This document shows, one piece after another, positions 1-6,403 of a DNA stretch of 8,069 bases (position 1 is its first letter; every line of letters starts with the position of its first letter). A model generated the notes under the pieces. The model made no database searches. It was not told the origin of the DNA and saw only the letters and a program-made list of their open reading frames with translations. A program made the position numbers and the translations under genes. Source of the DNA: SYOC01 sp050185455 (GTDB taxonomy: Bacteria; Desulfobacterota; Binatia; Bin18); contig JBFWZL010000308.1 of assembly GCA_050185455.1 (NCBI GenBank), positions 1-8,069 on the forward strand, in the 5' to 3' direction.

Positions 1-1773
1 GCCGCCTCTTTTCAAATTTGGACGGTGAACGAGACGGAACAGGTTCTTGAACTGCAAGGTCGGGCGGGCGACACGACCCCTTTCAGTAGTCAGTCTGAGC
101 GTATTTCGCTCGGCGAAACGGAAATTGGCTGGGTGGTTGCGCACTGCCAAATGTACGTGACGAATGATATCCCTTTTGAGCACGGTTTTTCGCATCAGAA
201 ATGGGCGTGTCAGCATGGGCTCGCGGCGTTTGTCGGGTATCCGCTGATGGCTGAGGAGCGCGTGGTGGGAGTGCTGACGGCGTTCTCGCAGCATCCCGTG
301 GGCAACAAGGTCCTTGCTGAGTTTAAAGAAGTTGCGGACATGATTGCTCAGTGCATCGTGCGCAAACGGATGGAAGAATCGCTCCGACGGGCGAAAGACT
401 TGGCCGAGGCAGGGAACAAGGCTAAATCAGAATTCCTCGCGAATATGAGTCATGAGTTGCGTACGCCCATGAATGGCGTCATCGGCATGACCAATTTGCT
501 GTTGGAAACGGATCTTTCCCCCGAGCAGAAGGACCTAGGGGAAACGGTCAGGTTTTCCGCAGAGTCATTGTTGACAATTCTTAACGACGTGCTTGATTTC
601 TCGAAAATCGAGGCAGGTCGGCTTGAACTGGACCTGGTTCCTTTCGCCTTACGAGAAATGGTGGACGGAGTTGTGAAAACCTTTATGTTCCGAGCCGCGG
701 AGAAAGACGTGGCGTTTCGCTGCTTGATTGCTCCTGAAGCGCCCAATTTGTTGGAGGGCGACTCTGGTCGAGTGCGACAAATCCTCATCAATCTGGTGGG
801 CAATGCGTTGAAGTTTACCGAGCATGGGGAAGTAACCATAGAAGTCAAAAGTCACGAAAAAGAGACTAGAGACTGGAGACTAGAGACTCGTCCTTCTTCC
901 TTCCAAGCCTCAAGCCCCCAGTCCCAAGCCTCATGTGTTTTGCATTTTGTCGTGCGCGATTCCGGCGTCGGTATTCCGCCGGAGAAACAGCGCTCCATCT
1001 TCGACGCGTTTGCCCAGGCAGACAGTTCAACCACGCGTAAATATGGCGGCACAGGACTCGGCCTGACCATCTGCCGTAAATTGACGGAATTGATGGGAGG
1101 AGAAATCTGGGTGGAGAGCGAAGTAGGAAAAGGGAGCGCCTTCCATTTCACTGTCCGGTTAGAAATACAAACGCTGACGGTAAAGCCTATCGAAACCTCT
1201 CCTAAAACTGAAGCCAATGCTGCGAAGATGAGGGATCCGAGGGAATCCCTACGAGGGAAACGTGTTCTCTTGGCGGAGGACAACGCTGTGAACCAGAAAC
1301 TTGCCGTGCGTTTGCTACAGAAACTTGGTTGCGACATTGTTGTCGCCGAGAACGGTAAAGAGGCGTTGGGCGCTATAGAACAGCAAGGTCCATTTGACGT
1401 GGTGCTCATGGATTGTCAAATGCCGGAAATGGACGGTTTTGCCGCGACTGCGGCGATTCGTTGCCGAGAGGAGCAAGCCTGTCTCGTACAAAACGCCTTT
1501 CCCTTTAAAGAGAAAGCCCCTTCTCCAGACTCGTCGTCCCTCTCTTATCCTCCCCCCCTTTTTACACCTTTACGTATTCCTATCATTGCGATGACCGCCA
1601 ATGCGATGAGGGGAGATCGCGAACGCTGTCTGGCGGCGGGGATGGATGATTATATGACTAAACCGATTAAGCCAGCTGAACTGCGAGCTACATTGGCGCG
1701 GTGGACGTCCGCTTCTCACGAACTTTCCGTATTACCCGCCGCCATAGAGCAGCCACGGCAAGCGGTGGGGTAA
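1..1773 (+). CDS. Hybrid sensor histidine kinase/response regulator, 5' end outside window
   Basis: The frame is open from base 1, so the N-terminus is missing; the GTG at 25 is unlikely to be the real start because GAF-like sequence lies on both sides of it. Domains in order: the C-terminal part of a GAF-type sensor domain (to about 350), a coiled linker, and HisKA with the H-box SHELRTPMNG (phospho-acceptor His codon 451-453). The HATPase_c domain follows, with an N-box Asn at 802, G1 motif DSGVGIP from 958 and G2 motif GGTGLGL from 1045. A C-terminal receiver carries acidic ED at 1276-1281, phospho-acceptor Asp at 1411, Thr at 1594 and Lys at 1660. All catalytic residues are present, so the protein should autophosphorylate and pass phosphate to its own receiver; the signal and final target are unknown. 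No transmembrane segment is visible here, which fits a cytoplasmic signal input. Two loops, about 855-940 and 1468-1572, carry unusual in-frame insertions. Confidence 0.95.
   Translation, partial: AASFQIWTVNETEQVLELQGRAGDTTPFSSQSERISLGETEIGWVVAHCQMYVTNDIPFEHGFSHQKWACQHGLAAFVGYPLMAEERVVGVLTAFSQHPVGNKVLAEFKEVADMIAQCIVRKRMEESLRRAKDLAEAGNKAKSEFLANMSHELRTPMNGVIGMTNLLLETDLSPEQKDLGETVRFSAESLLTILNDVLDFSKIEAGRLELDLVPFALREMVDGVVKTFMFRAAEKDVAFRCLIAPEAPNLLEGDSGRVRQILINLVGNALKFTEHGEVTIEVKSHEKETRDWRLETRPSSFQASSPQSQASCVLHFVVRDSGVGIPPEKQRSIFDAFAQADSSTTRKYGGTGLGLTICRKLTELMGGEIWVESEVGKGSAFHFTVRLEIQTLTVKPIETSPKTEANAAKMRDPRESLRGKRVLLAEDNAVNQKLAVRLLQKLGCDIVVAENGKEALGAIEQQGPFDVVLMDCQMPEMDGFAATAAIRCREEQACLVQNAFPFKEKAPSPDSSSLSYPPPLFTPLRIPIIAMTANAMRGDRERCLAAGMDDYMTKPIKPAELRATLARWTSASHELSVLPAAIEQPRQAVG
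862..932. repeat. Palindromic element built of heptanucleotide repeats, inside the kinase gene
   Basis: Four tandem 7-mers GAGACTN lie at 862-889. Four related 7-mers on the opposite strand (GAGGCTT, GGGACTG, GGGGCTT, GAGGCTT) lie at 905-932, separated by 15 pyrimidine-rich bases. The arms are imperfect inverted repeats, matching at 20 of 28 positions. The element is translated as a low-complexity insert (ETRDWRLETR...SQAS) between two strands of the HATPase domain, upstream of the G1 motif, where typical kinases have only a short turn. Both the tandem units and the inversion can be read directly. That the element is mobile or repeated elsewhere in the genome is inference. Confidence 0.75.
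1468..1572. other. In-frame pyrimidine-rich insertion in the receiver domain
   Basis: A canonical receiver would pass from the helix after DGFAATAAIR to the strand RIPIIAMT within about 10 residues. Here about 35 extra codons intervene, giving low-complexity peptide rich in Pro, Ser and Phe (SPDSSSLSYPPP). The DNA is strongly pyrimidine-biased on the + strand, with a C-run near 1553-1558 and a small palindrome CTTTAAAG around 1503-1510, unlike the flanking coding sequence. It probably forms a surface loop that spares the catalytic core, because Asp1411, Thr1594 and Lys1660 are kept. Exact borders are estimates made without an alignment. Confidence 0.5.
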
Positions 1774-1878
1774 TTTCCTGCTTTTGTTTTTTGTACTCCC
1801 GCCTCTTTGCCCGACCCGACATTCTCCAACCCGGTTCGATATGCTACAGATGCGACCTGTCACGGGAGGGAGAATGTT

Positions 1879-2709
1879 GTGCGGATTCTTATTGCCGGCG
1901 CCAATGGACAGTTAGGAAAAGCGTTGCAGGGCGCGCTCGTCGGCCATGACTTGATTGCTCTTGCGCGTCACCAACTTGATATCGCGCAGCTGCAACAGGT
2001 GCGCGCGGCGTTGCGCTCCCATCGTCCCGCGCTGGTGGTGAACGCCGCAGCCTACAACAACGTGGACGAGGCCGAGAGTGCGCAATTGGCCGCCTATCGC
2101 GGCAACGCCCTCGGGCCGCGGAACCTCGCCGTGGCGACGGCTGAGCAACAGACACCGCTTGCGCATGTGTCCACAGACTATGTCTTTGATGGGAACGGGA
2201 ATCGTCCCTATCACGAGTACGACCGTCCAAACCCCCAATCCGTATACGGAATTAGCAAGCTGGCGGGAGAAGAAGCGGTGCGTGCTCTCAATTGGCGCCA
2301 TTACATCGTGCGGACCGCGCGGCTGTACGACGCTGAAGGACGTAATTTCCTGAACACCATGCGCGCGCTGGCCGAGGCTCGGTCAGAGGTGCGAGTGGTC
2401 AGCGATCAGTTTGGTTCGCCTACCTATGCGCCGCATTTAGCGCAGGCTCTGGCCGTTCTCCTTGGGTCGGAAGCGTATGGAACCTACCACTGCGCGGGAC
2501 AGGGCGGGACGAGTTGGTATGAATTGACTCGCACGTTGTATCGTGTGCTCGGTGTTCACACGGCAGTCATTCCTGTTTCTACCGCCGAATTTCCTCGCCC
2601 GGCGCAACGGCCGCGGTATTCTGTGTTGACGACTATACAAGATCCGCAAATTGTTCTCCCTCCTTGGGAAGAGGGAGTGGCCGCTTTTGCGCGAGCCGTG
2701 CGGAAATGA
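1879..2709 (+). CDS. rfbD: dTDP-4-dehydrorhamnose reductase (RmlD/RfbD family)
   Basis: This enzyme reduces dTDP-4-dehydro-L-rhamnose to dTDP-L-rhamnose with NAD(P)H, the last step in making activated rhamnose for surface polysaccharides, in the cytoplasm. The 276-residue product has an N-terminal Rossmann fold with GANGQLG (7-13), STDYVFDG (98-105), the catalytic Tyr123 and Lys127 in YGISK, TARLY, and the substrate-region motif VSDQFGSPTYAPHLA. The length is normal for the family. I chose the GTG at 1879 because AGGGAG lies 6 bases upstream and the Rossmann motif begins at once; the TTG at 1807 would add 24 unrelated residues. No rmlA, rmlB or rmlC gene is in the window, so the rest of the pathway must be encoded elsewhere. 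A related NAD-dependent epimerase/reductase role cannot be excluded. The next gene begins 3 bases after the stop. Confidence 0.88.
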   Translation: MRILIAGANGQLGKALQGALVGHDLIALARHQLDIAQLQQVRAALRSHRPALVVNAAAYNNVDEAESAQLAAYRGNALGPRNLAVATAEQQTPLAHVSTDYVFDGNGNRPYHEYDRPNPQSVYGISKLAGEEAVRALNWRHYIVRTARLYDAEGRNFLNTMRALAEARSEVRVVSDQFGSPTYAPHLAQALAVLLGSEAYGTYHCAGQGGTSWYELTRTLYRVLGVHTAVIPVSTAEFPRPAQRPRYSVLTTIQDPQIVLPPWEEGVAAFARAVRK

Positions 2710-2712
2710 ACT

Positions 2713-2982
2713 ATGCAAACTAATGCTTCTTCTTCGCTGCGACGATTTTTGTACTATTGGTTCATGAAAGAAACAGTCGCTCGCGCTTGTAAGGTCGCGG
2801 CAGTCGTAGGTTTCATTCTGACCGGGATTAATCAACACGATGTGTTGCTGCGCGGTGATTTTTCTCTCCACCTGTTTATCAAGATTGGGTTGACGTTCAT
2901 GGTGCCATATAGCGTCTCTTCGTTTTCATCCGCGCGGGCGTACATGGATCGTGAAGCGCTCTCTGCGCGCGAGAATGTCTAG
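2713..2982 (+). CDS. nrtS: Small membrane protein of the NrtS nitrate/nitrite transporter family
   Basis: An 89-residue protein with two predicted membrane helices (about 27-45 and 53-72). Its core, KVAAVVGFILTGINQHD followed by KIGLTFMVPYSVSSFSSA, matches my memory of the NrtS family (LKVALVVG...INxGD...LTYLVPYxVS). Members of that small family were shown to carry nitrate and nitrite in some cyanobacteria and marine bacteria. The N-terminal 18 residues are not typical; the Met codon at 2764 is an alternative start nearer the conserved core. The gene starts 3 bases after rfbD, and its stop (2980-2982) overlaps the likely start of the permease, so it probably sits in an operon. No nitrate or nitrite reductase gene is in the window, so the physiological substrate is not supported by context. 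Family assignment is fairly sure, function less so. Confidence 0.72.
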   Translation: MQTNASSSLRRFLYYWFMKETVARACKVAAVVGFILTGINQHDVLLRGDFSLHLFIKIGLTFMVPYSVSSFSSARAYMDREALSARENV

Positions 2983-4447
2983 GAACCGTGTGAGCAACCA
3001 GACTGTGGCTTCTTCTCCTTCGGCGCAATCCTCTTCAGCAGCTCCACACGAAGGGCGGTTTCATCGTGAACTTGGCCTGCTGGACGCCAGCGCCATTGTC
3101 GCGGGGTCAATGATCGGCTCGGGAATTTTCATTGTTTCCTCGGACGTCGCGCGCACCGTGGGGTCGCCCGGCTGGCTCCTGATGGTTTGGGTCGTCAATG
3201 CGCTTATCACCGTCCTGGGCGCTCTTGCGTATGGGGAATTGGCCGCGATGATGCCGCGGGCGGGCGGTCAATATATCTATTTACGGGAAGCCTACTCTCC
3301 CCTCTTAGGGTTCCTGTATGGTTGGACTCTCTTCCTTGTGATCCAAACCGGCACGATCGCGGCGGTGGCGGTCGGGTTTGCCAAATATCTGGGCGTACTG
3401 CTTCCGTGGGTGTCGGCGGAGCAAACACTCTTTCACGTCGGAACCTTTTCGTTCTCGACCCAAAGGCTTGTCGCGATTGGCGTGATTACCCTTTTAACTT
3501 GGTCAAATAGTCGCGGTTTGCGCGAAGGTAAAATTGTCCAGAATGTCTTTACTTCAGCAAAGGTAGCGGCGTTGCTCGCGCTCATTGTGTTGGGGCTGTT
3601 TGTCGCTAGAAATACCGAGGCCGTGCAGATCAATTCCGCGAGTCTGTGGGGCGAAGAGGCTCTCTCCCTGGCGTTTGTTATGGCGGTTGGCGGAGCGATG
3701 GTCGGTCCGTTGTTTTCTTCGGATGCGTGGAACAATGTGACCTTTACTGCCGGGGAAGTGAAAAATCCGCAGCGCACCTTACCACTGAGTCTCGTTGGGG
3801 GGACTGTCTTAGTGATGGTGCTCTATTTCCTGACAAACCTCGCGTATCTCTGTCTGTTGCCGCTTGCTGGCGCCGAGACTGGGGTAACCGCTGTTGAACG
3901 CGGCATGCAGTACGCGACAGAGGACCGTGTTGCCACGGCTGCGGCTTCGATGATCTTTGGCGTGAGCGCCGCGGGGATTATGGCCGTGGCGATTATGGTA
4001 AGCACTTTTGGGTGCATGAATGGTCTCATCCTCGCTGGCCCACGGCTGTACTATGCGATGGCAAGAGACCAATTGTTCTTCGCCAAAGTTGGTCATCTGA
4101 ATGCCGCCGGAGTTCCCGCTGGGGGACTCTGGTTCCAGATGGTATGGGCGTCGCTTCTGACGCTTTCCGGCACGTACGGCAACCTGCTGGATTACGTGAT
4201 ATTTGCCGCGCTGTTATTTTACGTGCTGACTGTTGTGGGGTTATTTATTCTCCGTCGCACCCAGCCTGATGCCGAACGCCCCTATCGGGCGTTCGGTTAC
4301 CCGTGGCTGCCAGGATTATATGTCCTGATCGCCAGCGTCATCATGCTTGACCTCTTGTTTGTGAAACCCACTTATACATGGCCGGGGCTGTTGATTGTCT
4401 TGGCCGGTGCGCCGGTGTATTTCTTCTGGCGACGCCGTCAGCGCTGA
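2975..4447 (+). CDS. APC-superfamily amino acid permease
   Basis: This is a cytoplasmic-membrane transporter of the APC (AA_permease_2) family, with about 12 hydrophobic helices over 490 residues, the normal size. The first helix carries the unwound substrate-binding motif GSMIGSGIF (residues 44-52). Helix 3 follows the conserved YGELAAMMPRAGGQYIYLREAY segment, which points to a LAT/SteT-like amino-acid exchanger or importer. ERPYRAFGYPWLP near the C-terminus is the usual cytoplasmic motif before the last two helices. The substrate cannot be read from the sequence. The start is uncertain: ATG 2975 overlaps the nrtS stop by 8 bases, GTG 2951 would add 8 residues, and GTG 2990 has AGGA 5 bases upstream. 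The first 30 or so residues are Ser/Ala-rich and probably disordered. It is likely co-transcribed with rfbD and nrtS, with no obvious functional link. Confidence 0.9.
   Translation: MSRNRVSNQTVASSPSAQSSSAAPHEGRFHRELGLLDASAIVAGSMIGSGIFIVSSDVARTVGSPGWLLMVWVVNALITVLGALAYGELAAMMPRAGGQYIYLREAYSPLLGFLYGWTLFLVIQTGTIAAVAVGFAKYLGVLLPWVSAEQTLFHVGTFSFSTQRLVAIGVITLLTWSNSRGLREGKIVQNVFTSAKVAALLALIVLGLFVARNTEAVQINSASLWGEEALSLAFVMAVGGAMVGPLFSSDAWNNVTFTAGEVKNPQRTLPLSLVGGTVLVMVLYFLTNLAYLCLLPLAGAETGVTAVERGMQYATEDRVATAAASMIFGVSAAGIMAVAIMVSTFGCMNGLILAGPRLYYAMARDQLFFAKVGHLNAAGVPAGGLWFQMVWASLLTLSGTYGNLLDYVIFAALLFYVLTVVGLFILRRTQPDAERPYRAFGYPWLPGLYVLIASVIMLDLLFVKPTYTWPGLLIVLAGAPVYFFWRRRQR
4272..4296 (+). other. Perfect 10-bp hairpin inside the permease gene
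   Basis: CCGAACGCCC (4272-4281) and GGGCGTTCGG (4287-4296) are exact inverted complements around a 5-base loop, about 150 bases before the stop codon. No T-run follows, so it is not an intrinsic terminator. It coincides with codons for the conserved ERPYRAFG motif and could be a by-product of coding constraint. Confidence 0.5.
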
Positions 4448-4502
4448 CGCTAATTGAGGTTTTGAGCGCGAGTAAAGCGGAGAAACCCACCTTCTCGGGC
4501 GG

Positions 4503-4535
4503 GCGCTGAAAAGGAAACCTTCCTCTCTTTCGCGC
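4503..4535 (+). other. Imperfect hairpin in the leader of the radical SAM gene
   Basis: In the 165-base gap between permease and radical SAM gene, the pairs GCGC/GCGC (4503-4506/4532-4535), GAAA/TTTC (4508-4511/4528-4531) and AGGA/TCCT (4512-4515/4521-4524), plus one A-T pair, stack around a 3-base loop. A one-base bulge and a three-base bulge interrupt the stem. No T-run follows. It may be part of a folded 5' leader or a decayed terminator of the upstream operon. Confidence 0.35.
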
Positions 4536-4542
4536 ATCTGAA

Positions 4543-4606
4543 CTCCGTAGACGGAACTCTTCACCCCGTTGCGCGGTTCCTATTTGCGATGAGCTCGTCT
4601 ACGGAG
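4543..4606 (+). promoter_or_regulatory. Inverted repeat that can mask the ribosome binding site of the radical SAM gene
   Basis: CTCCGTAGACG (4543-4553) is the exact reverse complement of CGTCTACGGAG (4596-4606), with 42 bases between. The right arm contains the GGAG of the Shine-Dalgarno sequence (GGAGGG, 4603-4608) that serves ATG 4613. In the mRNA this 11-bp stem would hide the ribosome binding site, so opening or competing structures could control translation. Pairing is seen directly; the regulatory role is inferred. Confidence 0.5.
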
Positions 4607-4612
4607 GGCAAT

Positions 4613-5782
4613 ATGCTGACTGAGTTCCCTTCTCCGATTTCTCAATTAGGACGCTTTAACGCGCAGGAAACCAAACCGTTAATGGCCATGGTTGAAGTGA
4701 CGAATCGGTGTAACATGTCTTGTCCAGTCTGCTTCTCTGACGCGAATAATCCCGCGCACGATGTTCCATTTTCGGAGATTCGCCTCCGGTTGGAGCGCCT
4801 CCTCCAGGTGACGGGAACGCCGATCCCTTTGCAAATTAGCGGTGGTGAACCGACCGTGCGGAAAGATCTTCCCGAAATCATCACTCTCGCGAGAACGCTG
4901 GGATACCGCAATATCGAACTCATTACGAACGGTATTCGTATTCATCACCAGCCAAGCCTGCTCGTTGAGCTGAAAGAGCGCGGACTGACTGCTGTGTATC
5001 TCCAATTTGATGGGCTGCGGCGATCAACCTATGAGACCATTCGCGGCCAGGATATGACTGAAGTGCGACTTGGCGCCGTGCAAGCGACACGAAAAGCAGG
5101 CTTATGTTGTACGCTGGCTGTGGCGGTGACCCGAGGAGTGAATGATGACGAGGTCGGCGATATCGTCCGCTTCGGGATCGACAACAGCGACACCGTGCGC
5201 GCGATCAATTTCCAGTCCGCCACTCGCTTCACCGGGCGTTTTGCGTTGGAAGAGGGGGAACGCGGATATAGTCTCCCTGGGATTTTACGGTTGATCGAAA
5301 CACAAACCGGTATTCCGGCAAGCACCTTTCGGTCAGAACACATGGGACATCCGCTATGTAACGCCATGTCTTTAGTATTTTTCGTCAACGGCAAACTGGA
5401 ACCGCTTTTCAAATACGTGACTCGTGAAGACATGCTGCGCTTTCTTGGGGATGATAGCCGCGAGAAAGTCCTGGGCCTCTTTCGCGGCAAGAAGGAATTT
5501 TTTTCTTGTTATCTATCCAACCCCGGCGCTTGGAAACTGCTCGCGAAAGCCGCGCCGATCTTTGGTTATAATCCCTTCAACGTGTTGCAGTCGAAACATT
5601 TATTGTTATTCGCCAAAAGTTTTATGGAGCGTACCGCCATGGATGAGGAACGCGTAAGACGCTGTTGCTACGGTATTAGTGACACCGATGGAGTATTTTC
5701 GTTCTGTGCTTTTAATAATTGGTTCCGGTTCCCTGATCGTACACAAGTGCGGCGCACGACAGTAGCGGCGCACGAAGAGTAA
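4613..5782 (+). CDS. Radical SAM protein resembling the MJ0619/Tes group
   Basis: A 389-residue enzyme with the radical SAM cluster motif CNMSCPVC (Cys33, Cys37, Cys40, CX3CX2C), the SAM-binding SGGEPT (Gly77-Pro80), TNGIRI, LQFDG (130-134), and TRGVNDDEVGDIVRF. This pattern is like MJ0619-type proteins, which include archaeal tetraether lipid synthase, rather than MoaA or PqqE. The C-terminal part has further cysteines: HPLC (Cys249), Cys299, RCCYG (Cys351/352) and FCAFNN (Cys365), which could hold an auxiliary Fe-S cluster as in that group. The N-terminal Cys-rich segment of longer members is missing. The substrate is unknown; a hydrophobic, lipid-like one is possible by homology only. I chose ATG 4613 for its GGAGGG 4 bases upstream; the ATG at 4589 would add 8 residues but lacks such a site. 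The stop (TAA, 5780-5782) lies within the Shine-Dalgarno of the next gene, so the two are translationally coupled. Confidence 0.85.
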   Translation: MLTEFPSPISQLGRFNAQETKPLMAMVEVTNRCNMSCPVCFSDANNPAHDVPFSEIRLRLERLLQVTGTPIPLQISGGEPTVRKDLPEIITLARTLGYRNIELITNGIRIHHQPSLLVELKERGLTAVYLQFDGLRRSTYETIRGQDMTEVRLGAVQATRKAGLCCTLAVAVTRGVNDDEVGDIVRFGIDNSDTVRAINFQSATRFTGRFALEEGERGYSLPGILRLIETQTGIPASTFRSEHMGHPLCNAMSLVFFVNGKLEPLFKYVTREDMLRFLGDDSREKVLGLFRGKKEFFSCYLSNPGAWKLLAKAAPIFGYNPFNVLQSKHLLLFAKSFMERTAMDEERVRRCCYGISDTDGVFSFCAFNNWFRFPDRTQVRRTTVAAHEE

Positions 5783-5791
5783 GGAGTGAAT

Positions 5792-6325
5792 ATGAGCCCG
5801 CTGGCCAAGAAGCATAAAGCTGCCTTGCTGATTTCTCCGATGGCTCTCGTCGGACTGTTGGGATGGAGTACTATGACCGTGGGTGAGATCGGCGCTCCCG
5901 CGCCGGAAATCACCGGCCAGGTCTGGATTAACTCGGAGCCGCTGCGGCTTGTCGATCTGAAGGGAAAAGTCGTGCTGGTCGAGTTCTGGACCTTCGGATG
6001 CTTTAATTGCCGCAACGTCGAGCCGCATGTGAAAGCGTGGTATCAAAAATATGCGGATAACGGGCTTGTGGTCATTGGCGTGCACACCCCGGAATCCGAC
6101 TTTGAACGCTACGTAAAGAATGTCCAACACTACGTGCGGGAAAAACAAATTCCTTATCCAGTTGTCACTGACAATGATTTTGCGACCTGGACCCGGTATG
6201 GCAATCGCGCCTGGCCATCGGTGTACCTTATCGATAAGCAAGGGATGATTCGTTACCTACACATTGGTGAAGGGCGATACCCGCAAACGGAGCAACAGAT
6301 TCAGGCGTTGTTGGCCGAACCCTGA
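5792..6325 (+). CDS. Membrane-anchored thioredoxin-like (redoxin) protein, CFNC active site
   Basis: A 177-residue protein with an N-terminal positively charged stretch and one hydrophobic segment (about 10-30), acting as signal anchor or uncleaved signal peptide. The thioredoxin fold should therefore face the periplasm. Its features are VLVEFWTFGCFNCRN (Cys70, Cys73), VVIGVHTPE, YPVVTDND, the cis-proline region WPSVYLID (Pro142) and GEGRYPQTEQQIQALL. The whole pattern resembles the C-terminal thioredoxin domain of DipZ-type proteins, but without the CcdA-like membrane part. CFNC replaces the usual CGPC/CxxC pairs, which should change its redox potential. AAGGAG (5781-5786) lies 5 bases before ATG 5792 and includes the stop codon of the radical SAM gene, so the proteins are probably made together. 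The GTG at 5786 overlaps the Shine-Dalgarno and is an unlikely start. Role inferred: thiol-disulfide exchange serving the envelope or its neighbour's product. Confidence 0.85.
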   Translation: MSPLAKKHKAALLISPMALVGLLGWSTMTVGEIGAPAPEITGQVWINSEPLRLVDLKGKVVLVEFWTFGCFNCRNVEPHVKAWYQKYADNGLVVIGVHTPESDFERYVKNVQHYVREKQIPYPVVTDNDFATWTRYGNRAWPSVYLIDKQGMIRYLHIGEGRYPQTEQQIQALLAEP

Positions 6326-6376
6326 GCCTCCTATTCTATAGCGGTTTGTATTTGTATGAAGATGACATTTTTGGGT

Positions 6377-6403
6377 TCCCTTTCCCCTGTGGGAGAAGAG
6401 GGA
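6377..6403. repeat. Intergenic hairpin repeat
   Basis: TCCCTTTCCCC (6377-6387) pairs with 6391-6403 around a TGT loop, giving 11 base pairs with two single-base bulges. It is followed by ACAGGGTGAGAGG. From memory, the layout (CCCTCTCCCC-TGT-GGGAGAGGGACAGGGTGAGG) is a short dispersed repeat seen in many bacterial metagenome assemblies; I cannot check that here. No T-run follows, so it is a poor intrinsic terminator. It fills part of the 197-base gap between the thioredoxin-like gene and the DUF547 gene, in which I see no other clear element. Confidence 0.55.

Noticed and set aside
25..27. GTG as the true start of the histidine kinase
   Set aside because: The frame is open to base 1 and the sequence after it is the middle of a GAF-like domain; no Shine-Dalgarno is visible before it. 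The gene starts outside the window.
962..982. CCGGCG/CGCCGG inverted repeat in the kinase G1 region
   Set aside because: Only 6 bp within codons for the highly conserved DSGVGIPPE motif; best explained by coding constraint.
852..1409. Minus-strand ORF of 185 codons
   Set aside because: It is fully antisense to the kinase HATPase and receiver domains, has no recognisable domain, and its peptide partly reads through the heptad repeat.
1753..1797. Intrinsic terminator after the kinase gene
   Set aside because: A short CCAC/GTGG stem at 1753-1767 is followed by T-rich sequence only about 20 bases later; the stem is too weak and the spacing too long to call.
1807..1878. N-terminal extension of the RmlD-type protein from TTG 1807
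   Set aside because: The added 24 residues precede the Rossmann motif and match nothing; GTG 1879 has a good AGGGAG 6 bases upstream.
4436..4449. Perfect 14-base palindrome CGTCAGCGCTGACG over the permease stop codon
   Set aside because: It has no loop and no T-run, so it is not a usual hairpin terminator; a protein-binding site there is conceivable but nothing else supports it.
5606..6241. Minus-strand ORF of 211 codons
   Set aside because: It lies antisense to the radical SAM 3' end and the thioredoxin-like gene, both of which have clear family motifs; no motif is seen in the antisense product.
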